A stretch of DNA of 64,000 nt, from the NCBI RefSeq assembly GCF_022539255.1, contig NZ_JAKZBV010000001.1, positions 124,001-188,000 on the forward strand, in the 5' to 3' direction. The stretch's first letter is position 1. The number at the start of each line of letters is the position of its first letter. A program made the position numbers and the translations under genes. Origin of the DNA: Sinomonas terrae (GTDB taxonomy: Bacteria > Actinomycetota > Actinomycetes > Actinomycetales > Micrococcaceae). Under the pieces are notes generated by a model. The model did no database searches. It saw only the letters and a list, made by a program, of their open reading frames with translations, and was not told the DNA's origin. Positions 1 through 12,608 of the stretch are shown here, piece after piece.

Positions 1-265
1 GAACTCCCGGATCATCGTGTTCCTCATGGCCCTCGGCCGGCTCATGGAGGCGCGCGGTGTAGCCGGCTGCCGCGACCCGTTCGATGAGCTGCTGGTCGTC
101 GACGCCAGCGGGGGCGAAAACGCGCGCCGATTCAAGGGGCAGGTTGACGCTCGCCTGGACGCCCTGGATGGCTCCGAGCTTGTGCTCGACACGGCGCACG
201 CACGAGGCGCACGTCATCCCTTGGATGTCGAGTTCAACGACCCGGGCGGTGTCGTGGAAAGACAT
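1..265 (-). CDS. copA: Copper-translocating P-type ATPase, N-terminal part (cut by window edge)
   Basis: Only the first 88 codons are visible; the gene runs off the left edge. The N-terminus is a heavy-metal-associated domain with the metal-binding motif GMTCASC at about residues 16-22, followed by the VEHKLGAIQGVQ helix typical of P1B ATPases. The family exports Cu(I) across the cytoplasmic membrane using ATP. The ATG at 265 is preceded by an AAGGGGA-like ribosome site. It lies downstream of copZ and csoR on the same strand, the usual actinobacterial copper operon, so it is probably CsoR-repressed. A silver or other metal specificity cannot be excluded without the membrane segments. Confidence 0.85.
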   Translation of the reverse strand, partial: MSFHDTARVVELDIQGMTCASCVRRVEHKLGAIQGVQASVNLPLESARVFAPAGVDDQQLIERVAAAGYTARLHEPAEGHEEHDDPGV

Positions 266-308
266 ACTTCCGATCCCCTTGCTTGCCTTGGTGCGATTGA
301 GCCTTCAG

Positions 309-539
309 CTACGCCTGGTTGTCGACGACGAGGTAGCCCGCTTCTGCGACGGCCTCGCTGATGGCCTCGTGCTTCAGCTTGCGATCGGAGTCGATGGTCA
401 CTTCGGAGATCCCTCCGGCATTGAGGTCCACGGAGACCTCTTCGACTCCCTCGATCGCTTCGAGTTCCTCGGAAACAGCGGCGATACAGTGGCCGCAGGT
501 CATGCCGTCAACGTGAACGGTCGTCTTGAAATGCGTCAT
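309..539 (-). CDS. copZ: Copper chaperone, heavy-metal-associated domain protein
   Basis: A 76-residue single-domain protein with the motif GMTCGHC at about residues 12-18 and the betaalphabetabetaalphabeta ferredoxin-like pattern of CopZ. It should carry Cu(I) in the cytosol and hand it to the adjacent CopA-type ATPase. A longer in-frame start at 608 would overlap csoR and has no clear ribosome site, while the ATG at 539 has GAAGGAAC just upstream, so 539 is preferred. It lies between csoR and the ATPase on the same strand, consistent with one copper-inducible transcript. Confidence 0.9.
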   Translation of the reverse strand: MTHFKTTVHVDGMTCGHCIAAVSEELEAIEGVEEVSVDLNAGGISEVTIDSDRKLKHEAISEAVAEAGYLVVDNQA

Positions 540-582
540 CTCGGTTCCTTCGGTTGGGGTGGTCTGGCCGACTGCGTCGGGG

Positions 583-915
583 TTATCGGAGGAGGCGCCC
601 GATTGCATCAGCGGCCTCCTTCACCTTCAGGTCGATCGCCTCAAAGCGGCGGTCGGGGTCCGGCTCGCTCGCCGCCCCCACGACGCAATGGCCGATGTGC
701 TCCTCCAGAAGGCCGAGGCTCACTGCGTGGAGAGCCTTCGTGGCCGCCGAGACCTGGGTGAGGATGTCGATGCAGTACTTGTCGTCCTCCACCATGCGGG
801 CGATCCCTCGGACTTGGCCCTCGATCCGCTTGAGGCGGAGCAGGTACGCCGCCTTGTTTGAGGTGTAGCCGTGGACCGGCGCCGTTTGCCCTTCCGCGCT
901 GGATTCCGTTTCCAT
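583..915 (-). CDS. csoR: Copper-sensing transcriptional repressor, CsoR family (DUF156)
   Basis: A 110-residue all-helical CsoR/RcnR-type repressor. The first helix carries the RLKRIEGQVRGIARM signature, and the Cys-His-Cys copper ligand set can be read as C48 in KYCIDIL, then H and C in EEHIGHC. Cu(I) binding in this family releases the repressor from DNA. The gene is first in a csoR-copZ-copA order, and two matching palindromes lie directly upstream of its ATG, so autoregulation is expected. Confidence 0.9.
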   Translation of the reverse strand: METESSAEGQTAPVHGYTSNKAAYLLRLKRIEGQVRGIARMVEDDKYCIDILTQVSAATKALHAVSLGLLEEHIGHCVVGAASEPDPDRRFEAIDLKVKEAADAIGRLLR

Positions 916-926
916 GCCTCGAAGCT

Positions 927-966
927 ATACCCGCCCGGGGTATCGGTCAACTACCCCTAGGGGGTA
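927..966. promoter_or_regulatory. Pair of CsoR operator palindromes
   Basis: Two GC-rich inverted repeats sit just upstream of csoR: ATACCCGCCCGGGGTAT at 927-943 and TACCCCTAGGGGGTA at 952-966. Both match the TACCC...GGGTA type bound by CsoR proteins. Two sites 25 bp apart suggest cooperative repression of the copper operon promoter. The assignment to CsoR is inferred from family knowledge and position. Confidence 0.75.
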
Positions 967-1197
967 TAGGACGACGCCGAGGCTCACCGGGGTCCTCACT
1001 GTGTCCGAGCACACAGCTTCTGGATTTGCCGCACCTCCGGGTGCCCGGTAATGTATTCCAAGTCGCCGACGGAGCGCGGAGCACCGCGAAGGCCTCGGCG
1101 GCCGAACCCCTTATCCCAAAGCCGGAACGGCAGCAGTGCCGCATGCCCGGTGGGATAAGGCAGACAATTGCATCGCCTCGAAAGGCCGAAAGGGAAT

Positions 1198-1226
1198 TTG
1201 AGGGAAATGCGAGAGTCTGGTAAGTT
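1198..1226 (+). promoter_or_regulatory. rrn operon promoter
   Basis: TTGAGG (1198-1203) and TAAGTT (1221-1226) are separated by 17 bp within the segment GAAATGCGAGAGTCTGGTAAGTT, which resembles rRNA promoters of Micrococcales. It lies about 55 bp before the antitermination box and 220 bp before 16S. The region 967-1197 between the CsoR operators and this promoter shows no supportable gene. Confidence 0.65.
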
Positions 1227-1280
1227 AGAGAAGTTGCTTCGGAGCGAGCCAGGGGTTCTGGTGGGGTTCCGGAGGGGCCT

Positions 1281-1304
1281 GTTGTTTGAGAACTCAATAG
1301 TGTG
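1281..1304 (+). promoter_or_regulatory. rRNA antitermination (box A-like) leader element
   Basis: The sequence GTTGTTTGAGAACTCAATAG is the conserved leader element of actinobacterial rrn operons, taken to be the Nus-dependent antitermination site. A second copy with the same core, GTTGTTTGAGAACTGTATAG, occurs at 3368-3387 in the 16S-23S spacer. Confidence 0.75.
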
Positions 1305-1444
1305 CCATGTTCGATTGACGCCATTTTTTTGATGGCTGTATTGCCTGGCCTGCGCGCCCCTGTGTGCGGGCTGGGTTTTTGGCTTGGATCTGGTGGTCGG
1401 GGTGTCCTTTTCCGGGGCGTGCCGGCTGCCTGTGCTTTTTTGTT

Positions 1445-6692
<5,248 letters not shown>

Positions 6693-6902
6693 CACACACA
6701 CACAACGGCACTGCCCGCGTCCACTCTACGGTCCCCGGACAACAACCCCACGGGACACCCCCCAAAAGGGGAACACCCCCCCAACGGGGGACCAGCACGA
6801 CCGAACACAGCACAACCGAACACAGCACCGCGCACCAGCGCACCGCGACCGCACGCTTCCCCACCACTCCCGCACAGCCGGGGGCCGGTGCGAGGAGAGA
6901 GG

Positions 6903-7021
6903 GTTACGGCGGCCATAGCGTGGGGGAAACGCCCGGACCCATCCCGAACCCGGAAGCTAAGCCCCACAGCGCCGATGGTACTGCACCCGCCAGGGTGTGG
7001 GAGAGTAGGACACCGCCGGAC
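6903..7021 (+). rRNA. rrf: 5S ribosomal RNA
   Basis: About 119 nt beginning GTTACGGCGGCCATAGCGT and closing ACACCGCCGGAC, with complementary ends and the conserved CCCGAACCCGGAAGCTAAGC loop. It follows 23S by about 210 nt and completes the rrn operon. Confidence 0.97.
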
Positions 7022-7033
7022 AGCACCACACGC

Positions 7034-7064
7034 CGAGGGCCCCACAACGACCGTGGGGCCCTCG
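7034..7064 (+). terminator. rrn operon terminator hairpin
   Basis: A 12-bp perfect stem, CGAGGGCCCCAC (7034-7045) with GTGGGGCCCTCG (7053-7064), and a 7-nt loop, 13 nt after 5S. There is no strong U-tract, which is common for actinobacterial terminators. Confidence 0.85.
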
Positions 7065-7121
7065 CCGCACTTAAAAGGACCACCAGGCAAGCCGGCACCC
7101 CGCAACACAGCCCGCTTCCCC

Positions 7122-7183
7122 GTCTCGGGTACAGAAAACCGCCCCCACAGGCATCTCGGGTACAGATCATCTGTACCCGAAAC
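7122..7183. repeat. CGGGTAC palindromic repeat element, locus 1
   Basis: Holds one half-copy TCTCGGGTACAG (7123-7134) and a palindrome with 11-bp arms CGGGTACAGAT (7157-7167) and ATCTGTACCCG (7169-7179) around a single C. The same words, CTCGGGTAC and ATCTGTACCCGAAAC, build the larger array at 37364-37700. It sits in the gap after the rrn terminator. No open frame or known insertion-sequence end is visible. Confidence 0.7.
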
Positions 7184-7313
7184 GGATGCTACGCCTGGGC
7201 ACTGGGGGCGCTGGTGGCACAATTCACTTTGTGGCCAGCCCGCCCTTCCCGAACGACTTTCGCACTCCCCGCGGCCAGGTGCTCGCGGTCCACGTCGATG
7301 TCCCGAGGGCAGC

Positions 7314-7718
7314 ATGAACGACAGGCCTGGCTTCGACCATCGGGTCGACGAGTACATTGACCGACTGCCTGAGTGGCAGCAGGCCATCTGCCGCCGGGTG
7401 CGCGAGACAGCTCACGCAGCTGATCCCGAGGTGCAGGAGACTATCAAGCGATCCGTACTGCCGTACTTCGTGCTGCAGGGCAACGTCTGCGCACTGCTCG
7501 CTGCAAAGGACCACGTCAACGTCTTCATCTACGACCCGATAGCGCCGGACCCGAACGGCATCATCAATCAGGGGCAGGACAACGCCACGGCGCGCAGCGT
7601 TCAGATCTACCCCGGCGACGAGACTGACTGGGCGGCCCTGCAGGAGCTCTTCTGCGCAGTCATTGCCGACAACCGTGCCGGCGGCTGGCGCCGTATTAAA
7701 GCCGCAAGCGAGGAATGA
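7314..7718 (+). CDS. DUF1801 (YdhG/YjbR-like) domain protein
   Basis: A 134-residue soluble protein with the compact fold pattern of DUF1801: an N-terminal helical segment (DHRVDEYIDRLPEWQQAICRRVRE), the core PEVQETIKRSVLPYFVLQGNVCALLAAKDHVNVFIY, and a final YPGDETDWAALQELFCAVI helix. Members of this family have no firmly established biochemical role. The ATG at 7314 follows GAGGGCAGC. It is monocistronic, followed by a short tandem repeat and a hairpin. Confidence 0.75.
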   Translation: MNDRPGFDHRVDEYIDRLPEWQQAICRRVRETAHAADPEVQETIKRSVLPYFVLQGNVCALLAAKDHVNVFIYDPIAPDPNGIINQGQDNATARSVQIYPGDETDWAALQELFCAVIADNRAGGWRRIKAASEE

Positions 7719-7721
7719 TCG

Positions 7722-7757
7722 AGGAAGATCTCGGCACGCAGGAAGATCTCGGCACGC
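7722..7757. repeat. Perfect 2 x 18-bp tandem repeat
   Basis: AGGAAGATCTCGGCACGC occurs at 7722-7739 and again at 7740-7757, directly after the DUF1801 stop codon. It looks like a recent slippage duplication in the 3' untranslated region. Confidence 0.9.
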
Positions 7758-7773
7758 TAGAAGAAAAGAAAAT

Positions 7774-7811
7774 GCCCCGGAGCGACGATTGGGGGGTGCG
7801 CGCTCCGGGGC
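7774..7811. terminator. Hairpin terminator candidate
   Basis: An 11-bp perfect stem GCCCCGGAGCG (7774-7784) / CGCTCCGGGGC (7801-7811), loop of 16 nt, preceded by AAGAAAAGAAAAT. It follows the DUF1801 gene and could end that transcript or act bidirectionally. Confidence 0.65.
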
Positions 7812-7992
7812 GGTATGTGGAGGCCGCGTGGGCCTGCTATCAAGGGTAGACAAGGCCAGTACATTTCGCCACTACTCTCGGTCACAAAGTTGGGAGTCCA
7901 CTCCCGAGACTGACGCCGGAATTGCGACGAGGAACTGACCACCGACTCCCCATGCGTCTGCCCTTGCCCAGCTCATCCCGGCATGCTCGGAT

Positions 7993-9102
7993 ATGCACAT
8001 GGACAACCCTCGATACCTTTTGGCCATCGGCACGAAGAAGGGCCTGTGGCTGGCGACGAGCAACGACCGGCGCGTGTGGGAGCTTTCCGAACCGCAATTC
8101 CTCATGCAGGAGATTCCTGCAATCGGCATCGATACGCGCGGGGGTCGCAATCGGCTGCTCGTCGGCGTCCGCTCGGAACACTTCGGCCCCACTGTGGTCC
8201 ACTCCGACGATCTCGGAGCGTCCTGGACTGAACCTGAGCGCGCCTCAATTGCGTTCGCCGAAGGCGATGATGCCGCCGTCGAACGTATCTGGCAGATCCT
8301 TCCCGACACCGAGGACCGCCCTGACGTTGTCTGGGCGGGCGCCCAACCCATCTCGGTGTGGAAGTCGACCGATGGCGGCGAGACGTTCGAGCTCAACCGC
8401 GGTCTGTGGGAGCACCCTGACAAGAATGATTGGGGTGCGGGCTACGGCGGCGCGGCCGCGCACTCCATCGTGCCGGACAGGCATGATCCTCAGTTGGTGC
8501 ACATCGCGATGAGTACCGGCGGGGTGTATCGCAGCAGGAACGGCGGGGAGAGCTGGGAACGCGCAAGCAAGGGCATCTCGGCGTACTTCCTGCCTGACCC
8601 TGAGCCCGATATGGGGCAGTGCGTGCACAAGATCGCAGCTGACGCAGATGGCCGGCTCTATGCCCAGAACCACCGAGGCGTATTCCGGAGCGACAACCAG
8701 GGCGAAAGGTGGGTCTCGATCGCGGAGGGCCTTCCCGCAGACTTCGGCTTCGTCATGTTGACGCATCCAAGCCGCAGTGGGACCGCGTGGGTCATTCCTT
8801 TGGTTTCGGACTACGAGCGGATTGCTCCTGAGGGGCACCTGGCGGTCCACCGAACGGATGACGCCGGGGCGACGTGGCACAAGTTCGACGGCGGACTGCC
8901 TGCGCACGATTTCAACGTGGTGCTGCGCGACGCTGCTGCAGTCGACGGCGGAGACCCGGTCGGTGTCTACTTCGGAACACGCGGCGGCTCGGTCTACGCG
9001 AGCGGAGACGAAGGCGAATCCTTCGTCGAGGTGGCCTCGAGGCTGCCGGACGTCCTGTGCGTTCGGGCAGCGGTTCTGGACAGTGCGGGGACGGCGGGCT
9101 GA
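7993..9102 (+). CDS. BNR/Asp-box beta-propeller protein (sialidase-like fold)
   Basis: A 369-residue protein with repeated Asp-box motifs S-x-D-x-G-x-S/T-W/F: HSDDLGASW, KSTDGGETF, RSRNGGESW, RSDNQGERW, RTDDAGATW and ASGDEGESF. These give six propeller blades of the BNR or sortilin/VPS10-like type. It has no signal peptide or membrane segment, so it is probably cytosolic, and no sialidase catalytic set can be assigned. The start could be 7993 or the ATG at 7999; neither has a strong ribosome site. The next gene begins 3 nt after its stop, implying one transcript with the MoaD/ThiS-like gene. Confidence 0.8.
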   Translation: MHMDNPRYLLAIGTKKGLWLATSNDRRVWELSEPQFLMQEIPAIGIDTRGGRNRLLVGVRSEHFGPTVVHSDDLGASWTEPERASIAFAEGDDAAVERIWQILPDTEDRPDVVWAGAQPISVWKSTDGGETFELNRGLWEHPDKNDWGAGYGGAAAHSIVPDRHDPQLVHIAMSTGGVYRSRNGGESWERASKGISAYFLPDPEPDMGQCVHKIAADADGRLYAQNHRGVFRSDNQGERWVSIAEGLPADFGFVMLTHPSRSGTAWVIPLVSDYERIAPEGHLAVHRTDDAGATWHKFDGGLPAHDFNVVLRDAAAVDGGDPVGVYFGTRGGSVYASGDEGESFVEVASRLPDVLCVRAAVLDSAGTAG

Positions 9103-9105
9103 GCC

Positions 9106-9382
9106 GTGGTCACCCTCGTGCTGCCAACGATCTTGGCGGAGGTGGCAGGCGGCCGCACGGAGTTCGCCCTGAATGGCGTCAACTCCGTGCGGGCCGCCTT
9201 GGACGACGTGGCCAGCCGTTACCCGATCCTCGGGCGAAGGCTGCGCGATGAGCGGGGGCCAGCTTCGGCGGTATGTCAACGTGTACGTGGACGGTGATGA
9301 TGTGCGACGGCGCCAAGGGCTCGATACCGCCGTCGCGGAGGGGCAGGAGATCCTCGTCATCCAGTCGGTTGCTGGAGGCTGA
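9106..9382 (+). pseudogene. MoaD/ThiS-like small beta-grasp protein, frameshifted
   Basis: Frame 1 from the GTG at 9106 reads MVTLVLPTILAEVAGG, then RYPILGRRLRDERG. The continuation RRYVNVYVDGDDVRR, ending in the family tail VIQSVAGG, lies in the +2 frame and stops at 9382. The break coincides with a run of five G at 9254-9258; removing one G restores one frame of about 91 residues ending in the GG needed for sulfur transfer. Family members carry sulfur as a C-terminal thiocarboxylate for molybdopterin, thiamine or amino-acid synthesis. It could be a real inactivating insertion, a homopolymer sequencing error, or slippage-dependent expression. Confidence 0.75.
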
Positions 9383-9384
9383 TG

Positions 9385-9627
9385 TCAGGCGACGAGGTCG
9401 CCTCCTTTGTAGGTGACCTCGGTCTGTACGTGCCAGAGGGAGAAGTCCTCCTCCTGGATAGCGCGGCGATGGCGGGTATCCTCGTCCCGAATCCAGACAA
9501 GGCCGATGCCTGGCGCGGTGTCGTAGACGGTCCCCCGGAGGACAGTGACGCCGCTGCGGGCCTCGATGAGGTCCCCGCGGCGGAGTTCGCTGAGCTTCCG
9601 GATGCGGCGGTGGGTCTCACTGGTCAT
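9385..9627 (-). CDS. Small hypothetical protein, SH3-like basic/acidic
   Basis: An 80-residue product (MTSETHRRIRKLSELRRGDL...). The start at 9627 is chosen over an in-frame ATG five codons upstream because AAGGAG sits 6 nt before it. The pattern RRGDLIEARSGVTVLRGTV...GIGLVWIRDE suggests a small beta-barrel of the kind seen in adaptor or DNA-modifying proteins. That is inference from beta-strand alternation; I do not recognise a named family. It converges on the MoaD-like gene with 2 nt between stops. Confidence 0.7.
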   Translation of the reverse strand: MTSETHRRIRKLSELRRGDLIEARSGVTVLRGTVYDTAPGIGLVWIRDEDTRHRRAIQEEDFSLWHVQTEVTYKGGDLVA

Positions 9628-9989
9628 CAGGTGCTCCTTCAAGCGTCAGTGGTGTTCCGACTGCTTCAGTCTCGAATACGGCCGTTTCGGCCCGGTTTCT
9701 ACCGCGTGAGCGTTCAGTAAGGAGTTGGAGGCGTAAGCGTTTCCGCACGTCAGCGGCGTAATTTAGAACACGGAACCCCCTCCTCGCGAGTCAAGCAGGG
9801 CTTCCGCGTGTCCGCCCGCTAAACCAGCGGTCATAATGCGAAAATAAGCTGTGACTGCGCCCAGTACTCGTCAGTAGGGGTATCGCAACCGGACCGCGCA
9901 CGATAGCGTCTATGACCTGACCCAGCAATGAAGCAGGGTCGAAGTGGGTACTGAATTCGGTACTTGGGTGACAGGCGAAGGGGCGTGCC
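9628..9989. other. Intergenic region, no gene seen
   Basis: About 360 nt with lower coding signal than its neighbours. Frames here are short and lack ribosome sites. It presumably holds the minus-strand promoter of the 80-aa gene and the plus-strand promoter of the DUF1508 gene. No repeat or RNA element is apparent. Confidence 0.6.
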
Positions 9990-10178
9990 GTGGCAGCAAG
10001 GTTCGAGGTGCTCAAGGATGAGGCAAGGCTTTACCGAGTGCAGTTGAGGTCGGCCGAGGGGGTGGTCGTGGCAGTCGCCCAGGGACTTCAGTCTCTTGAT
10101 GCGGTCAAGCACGTGATCGCCTCCGTGCGGGAAAGCGCAGCAATCGGGCTAGTGGTGGATATGACGCAGCCCTTCTGA
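9990..10178 (+). CDS. DUF1508 (UPF0339, YegP-like) small protein
   Basis: A 62-residue single-repeat DUF1508 protein: RFEVLKDEARLYRVQLRSAEGVVVA then SLDAVKHVIASVRESAA, matching the beta-beta-beta-alpha unit of the family in which a residue pair (here VVA) precedes the helix. Function in the family is unknown; members are widespread, stable small proteins. The start codon is GTG at 9990 in a GGGGCGTGCC context, and the ribosome site is weak. It stands alone. Confidence 0.65.
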   Translation: MAARFEVLKDEARLYRVQLRSAEGVVVAVAQGLQSLDAVKHVIASVRESAAIGLVVDMTQPF

Positions 10179-10282
10179 CGCCTCCAGCGTCATGACGAGG
10201 TGCAACGTTGGTGCAACCTCGTCGGACGCGATGAGAGAGGCCCCCGCGTACACTGTGAGGCACGGCACACATAAGGGAGTGG

Positions 10283-11497
10283 GTGGACGTGCGGACAGTG
10301 CAGCGGGTGCCCGCGGGGCAGGAGGCAGCGCGCGACGTCGTGGAAGACTCGTGGCGCCGTTCCTTCCGGACGCATCCACGTCGCGAAGATGCCGCGGTGG
10401 AGAGCGTACTGGGGGAGGACGAGCTTCGAAGCTACCGTGAAGGCCACGCGCTGGCTCCCGTCATGCCGCTTATCTCGGAGCTCTTGGTGCAGCCCGCAAC
10501 TGACGCAGGGACCGTCGTCGCTGTCGGCGACGAGAGTGGAAGGCTCCTGTGGATCGACGGTGATCGGACGGTCCGTCGGCGCGCCGAGCGGATGGCGTTC
10601 CTCGAGGGCGCCGACTGGTCGGAGGGCAGCATCGGCACGAGCGCGCCGGGTACGGCGCTCGCGACGCGCGGTCCGATCCAGATCGCCGGGCCGGAGCATT
10701 TCAGCCCTCTCGTCGAGGCTTTCTCGTGCACGGCTGTGCCGATACGCGACCCGCGCTCAGGCGAGCCCATCGGCGTCGTCGACATCACGGGAGGCGAGCA
10801 GGCCATCTCCGGCTACGCGATGCCCCTCGTCCGGGCCGCCGTCGCCGCAGCGGAGGAGCGCCTCCGCGCGCTCGCGTCAGCGTCAAGGGGAAGCCGCCGC
10901 GCGCCGTCGTCCGCTCCTGCCGTGCTCTCGGTCACCGGGCGCGATCACGGGGTCCTCCGCTCGGGCGAGAGGACTCTGAACCTGTCCGTCCGCCATTCGG
11001 AGATCCTTGTGGTCCTGGCAGACAACCCAAGAGGCCTCACCGCGGAAGAGCTTTCCGACCGGCTGTACGAGCAGTCCGTGCCGGCTGTGACGTTGCGCGC
11101 GGAACTGGTGCGGCTCCGCAAGGTCATCGAGCGCTTCGACGGCGGTGTCGTGCTGCATTCCCGCCCCTACCGCGTCGAGGGGCTCGAGGTCGACTCAATG
11201 CACGCACTGGCCCAGCTCGAGCGGGGATCCCACCGCCTTGCGCTGAATTCCTACGGTGGCCAGATCCTTCCGCGTTCGGAGTCCCCAGCGATCGCGGAGC
11301 TCCGCGACGAGCTCTCCGCAACCCTCCGCGAGGCCGTGGTGGGAAGCGCGGGCGCCGATGTCCTGATGGCGTACCTCCAGCTCCCCGAAGCAGCGGACGA
11401 CACCGAAGCCTGGCAGACCGCGCTCCGCCTCCTTCCGCCGCGCTCGCCCAAGCGGGCAGCCGTTGTGGCCCACCTCGAGCGGCTTCTGGGCGCCTGA
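10283..11497 (+). CDS. GAF-domain transcriptional regulator, AcoR-like N-terminus
   Basis: 404 residues. The N-terminal half (about 1-195) is the GAF sensor region found in AcoR-type regulators, with ESVLGEDELRSYREGHALAPVMPLI, VAVGDESGRLLWIDGD, GSIGTSAPGTAL and the strand-loop PIGVVDITGG. The C-terminal half lacks the sigma-54 AAA+ domain and instead has a helical winged-helix-like segment (LSVRHSEILVVLADNPRGLTAEELSDRLYE). In relatives such genes stand near aldehyde dehydrogenases; here it is alone. The start could be GTG 10283 or GTG 10289; AAGGGAG at 10273-10279 is better spaced for 10289. Ligand unknown. Confidence 0.75.
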   Translation: MDVRTVQRVPAGQEAARDVVEDSWRRSFRTHPRREDAAVESVLGEDELRSYREGHALAPVMPLISELLVQPATDAGTVVAVGDESGRLLWIDGDRTVRRRAERMAFLEGADWSEGSIGTSAPGTALATRGPIQIAGPEHFSPLVEAFSCTAVPIRDPRSGEPIGVVDITGGEQAISGYAMPLVRAAVAAAEERLRALASASRGSRRAPSSAPAVLSVTGRDHGVLRSGERTLNLSVRHSEILVVLADNPRGLTAEELSDRLYEQSVPAVTLRAELVRLRKVIERFDGGVVLHSRPYRVEGLEVDSMHALAQLERGSHRLALNSYGGQILPRSESPAIAELRDELSATLREAVVGSAGADVLMAYLQLPEAADDTEAWQTALRLLPPRSPKRAAVVAHLERLLGA

Positions 11498-11644
11498 GGG
11501 ATCTGGGGGCGCGGGCCTCCGCTTCTCCCTCTTGATGGGAGGCGAAGAAGGTCGCGGACAGGGTCTGGAATTCTGTCGGTGGGGGAACGTACGCTCCAGA
11601 TGTCGGAAGCGTCCGGCTCCCGCAGACGACCAAGGAGATCTGTT

Positions 11645-12106
11645 ATGCCCACGATTCTGAACCCATACCTCAGCTTCAAGGACAACGCCCGCGAGGCGAT
11701 GAACTTCTACCAGTCGGTCCTCGGGGGTGACCTCACGATCTCCACCTTCGACGACTTCCATGCGGCTCAGGACGAGTCCGAAGGTCCGCTCGTGATGCAC
11801 TCGATGCTGACGACTCCGAGCGGTATCACCCTCATGGCCTCGGACACTCCCGAACGCATGGAATACCGCCCCGGAACCAACTTCTCGATCTCCCTCAGCG
11901 GGGATGACGAGGAGGAGCTGCGCGGCTACTGGGACAAACTCACTGACGGCGCGACCATCACGATGCCCCTCGAGAAGGCCATGTGGGGCGACACTTTCGG
12001 CATGCTCGTCGACAAGTTCGGCATCTCTTGGCTTGTCAACGTCGCCAGCCAGCCGGAAGGCCAGTCCAGCGAGGAATCAGCAGCTGACGTCACACCGCAG
12101 GTGTAG
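11645..12106 (+). CDS. VOC family protein, PhnB/glyoxalase-like
   Basis: 153 residues of the PhnB type of the vicinal oxygen chelate superfamily: LNPYLSFKDNAREAMNFYQSVLGG at the N-terminus, the MHSMLTTPSGITLMASD strand region, and FGMLVDKFGISWLVN at the C-terminus. The DNA-binding name once given to PhnB is not supported by biochemistry, so only the fold is asserted. ATG 11645 has AAGGAGATCTGTT upstream, a strong site that fixes the start. Confidence 0.85.
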   Translation: MPTILNPYLSFKDNAREAMNFYQSVLGGDLTISTFDDFHAAQDESEGPLVMHSMLTTPSGITLMASDTPERMEYRPGTNFSISLSGDDEEELRGYWDKLTDGATITMPLEKAMWGDTFGMLVDKFGISWLVNVASQPEGQSSEESAADVTPQV

Positions 12107-12158
12107 GGGCAGCGCACGCTGCTGCAAACGGGCGTGCGGATAACGGGCGACTGGGCGC

Positions 12159-12608
12159 TCACGAAGCGGGGCGGTCCTCGCGCTTCTGCTTCGTGAGCGT
12201 CTCGTCGATGATGTCGCGGATTTCGAGCAGCAGTTCGGGCGAGAGATCGCTCGTGAGGCTGCGGGCTGCGAAGCTCTTGACCTCGGCCTCCCGCATGGCG
12301 CGCAGGAGGTCGAGCTGGGCCGCCACCCGGGCCGGGGTCTCGGCGTCGGCGTTCGTGAGGAACGCTGCCGGAACTCCGAAGAAGTCCGCGAGGGCCTCGA
12401 GGAGGTCCGTGTCGGGAGTCATCGGTCCGGTACCGGCGCGCATATAGTGCCACCGCTGGCGGGAGATGTGGAGGCCGCGGTCCTCGACGGCCTTCTTGAT
12501 GTCCGGGAACGTGTACCGGTGGCCCCCCTCGGCCGCGACGACGTCCAAGAGCGTGTTGAGACGCTCCGCCAGAACCTCCTCGGGCTTCTGAGGTTCGTGC
12601 TCAGGCAT
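12159..12608 (-). CDS. XRE-family helix-turn-helix regulator
   Basis: 149 residues. A helix-turn-helix lies in the N-terminal half (YTFPDIKKAVEDRGLHISRQRWHYMRAG), followed by TDLLEALADFFGVPAAFLTN, the usual XRE repressor C-terminal helices, and an acidic tail. The start at 12608 has GGAGGGAG upstream and overlaps the stop of the upstream membrane-protein gene by 8 nt, so the two are translationally coupled. With the ImmA-type protease two genes upstream, it is the likely proteolysis target or partner in a sensory switch. No phage genes are nearby. Confidence 0.8.
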   Translation of the reverse strand: MPEHEPQKPEEVLAERLNTLLDVVAAEGGHRYTFPDIKKAVEDRGLHISRQRWHYMRAGTGPMTPDTDLLEALADFFGVPAAFLTNADAETPARVAAQLDLLRAMREAEVKSFAARSLTSDLSPELLLEIRDIIDETLTKQKREDRPAS

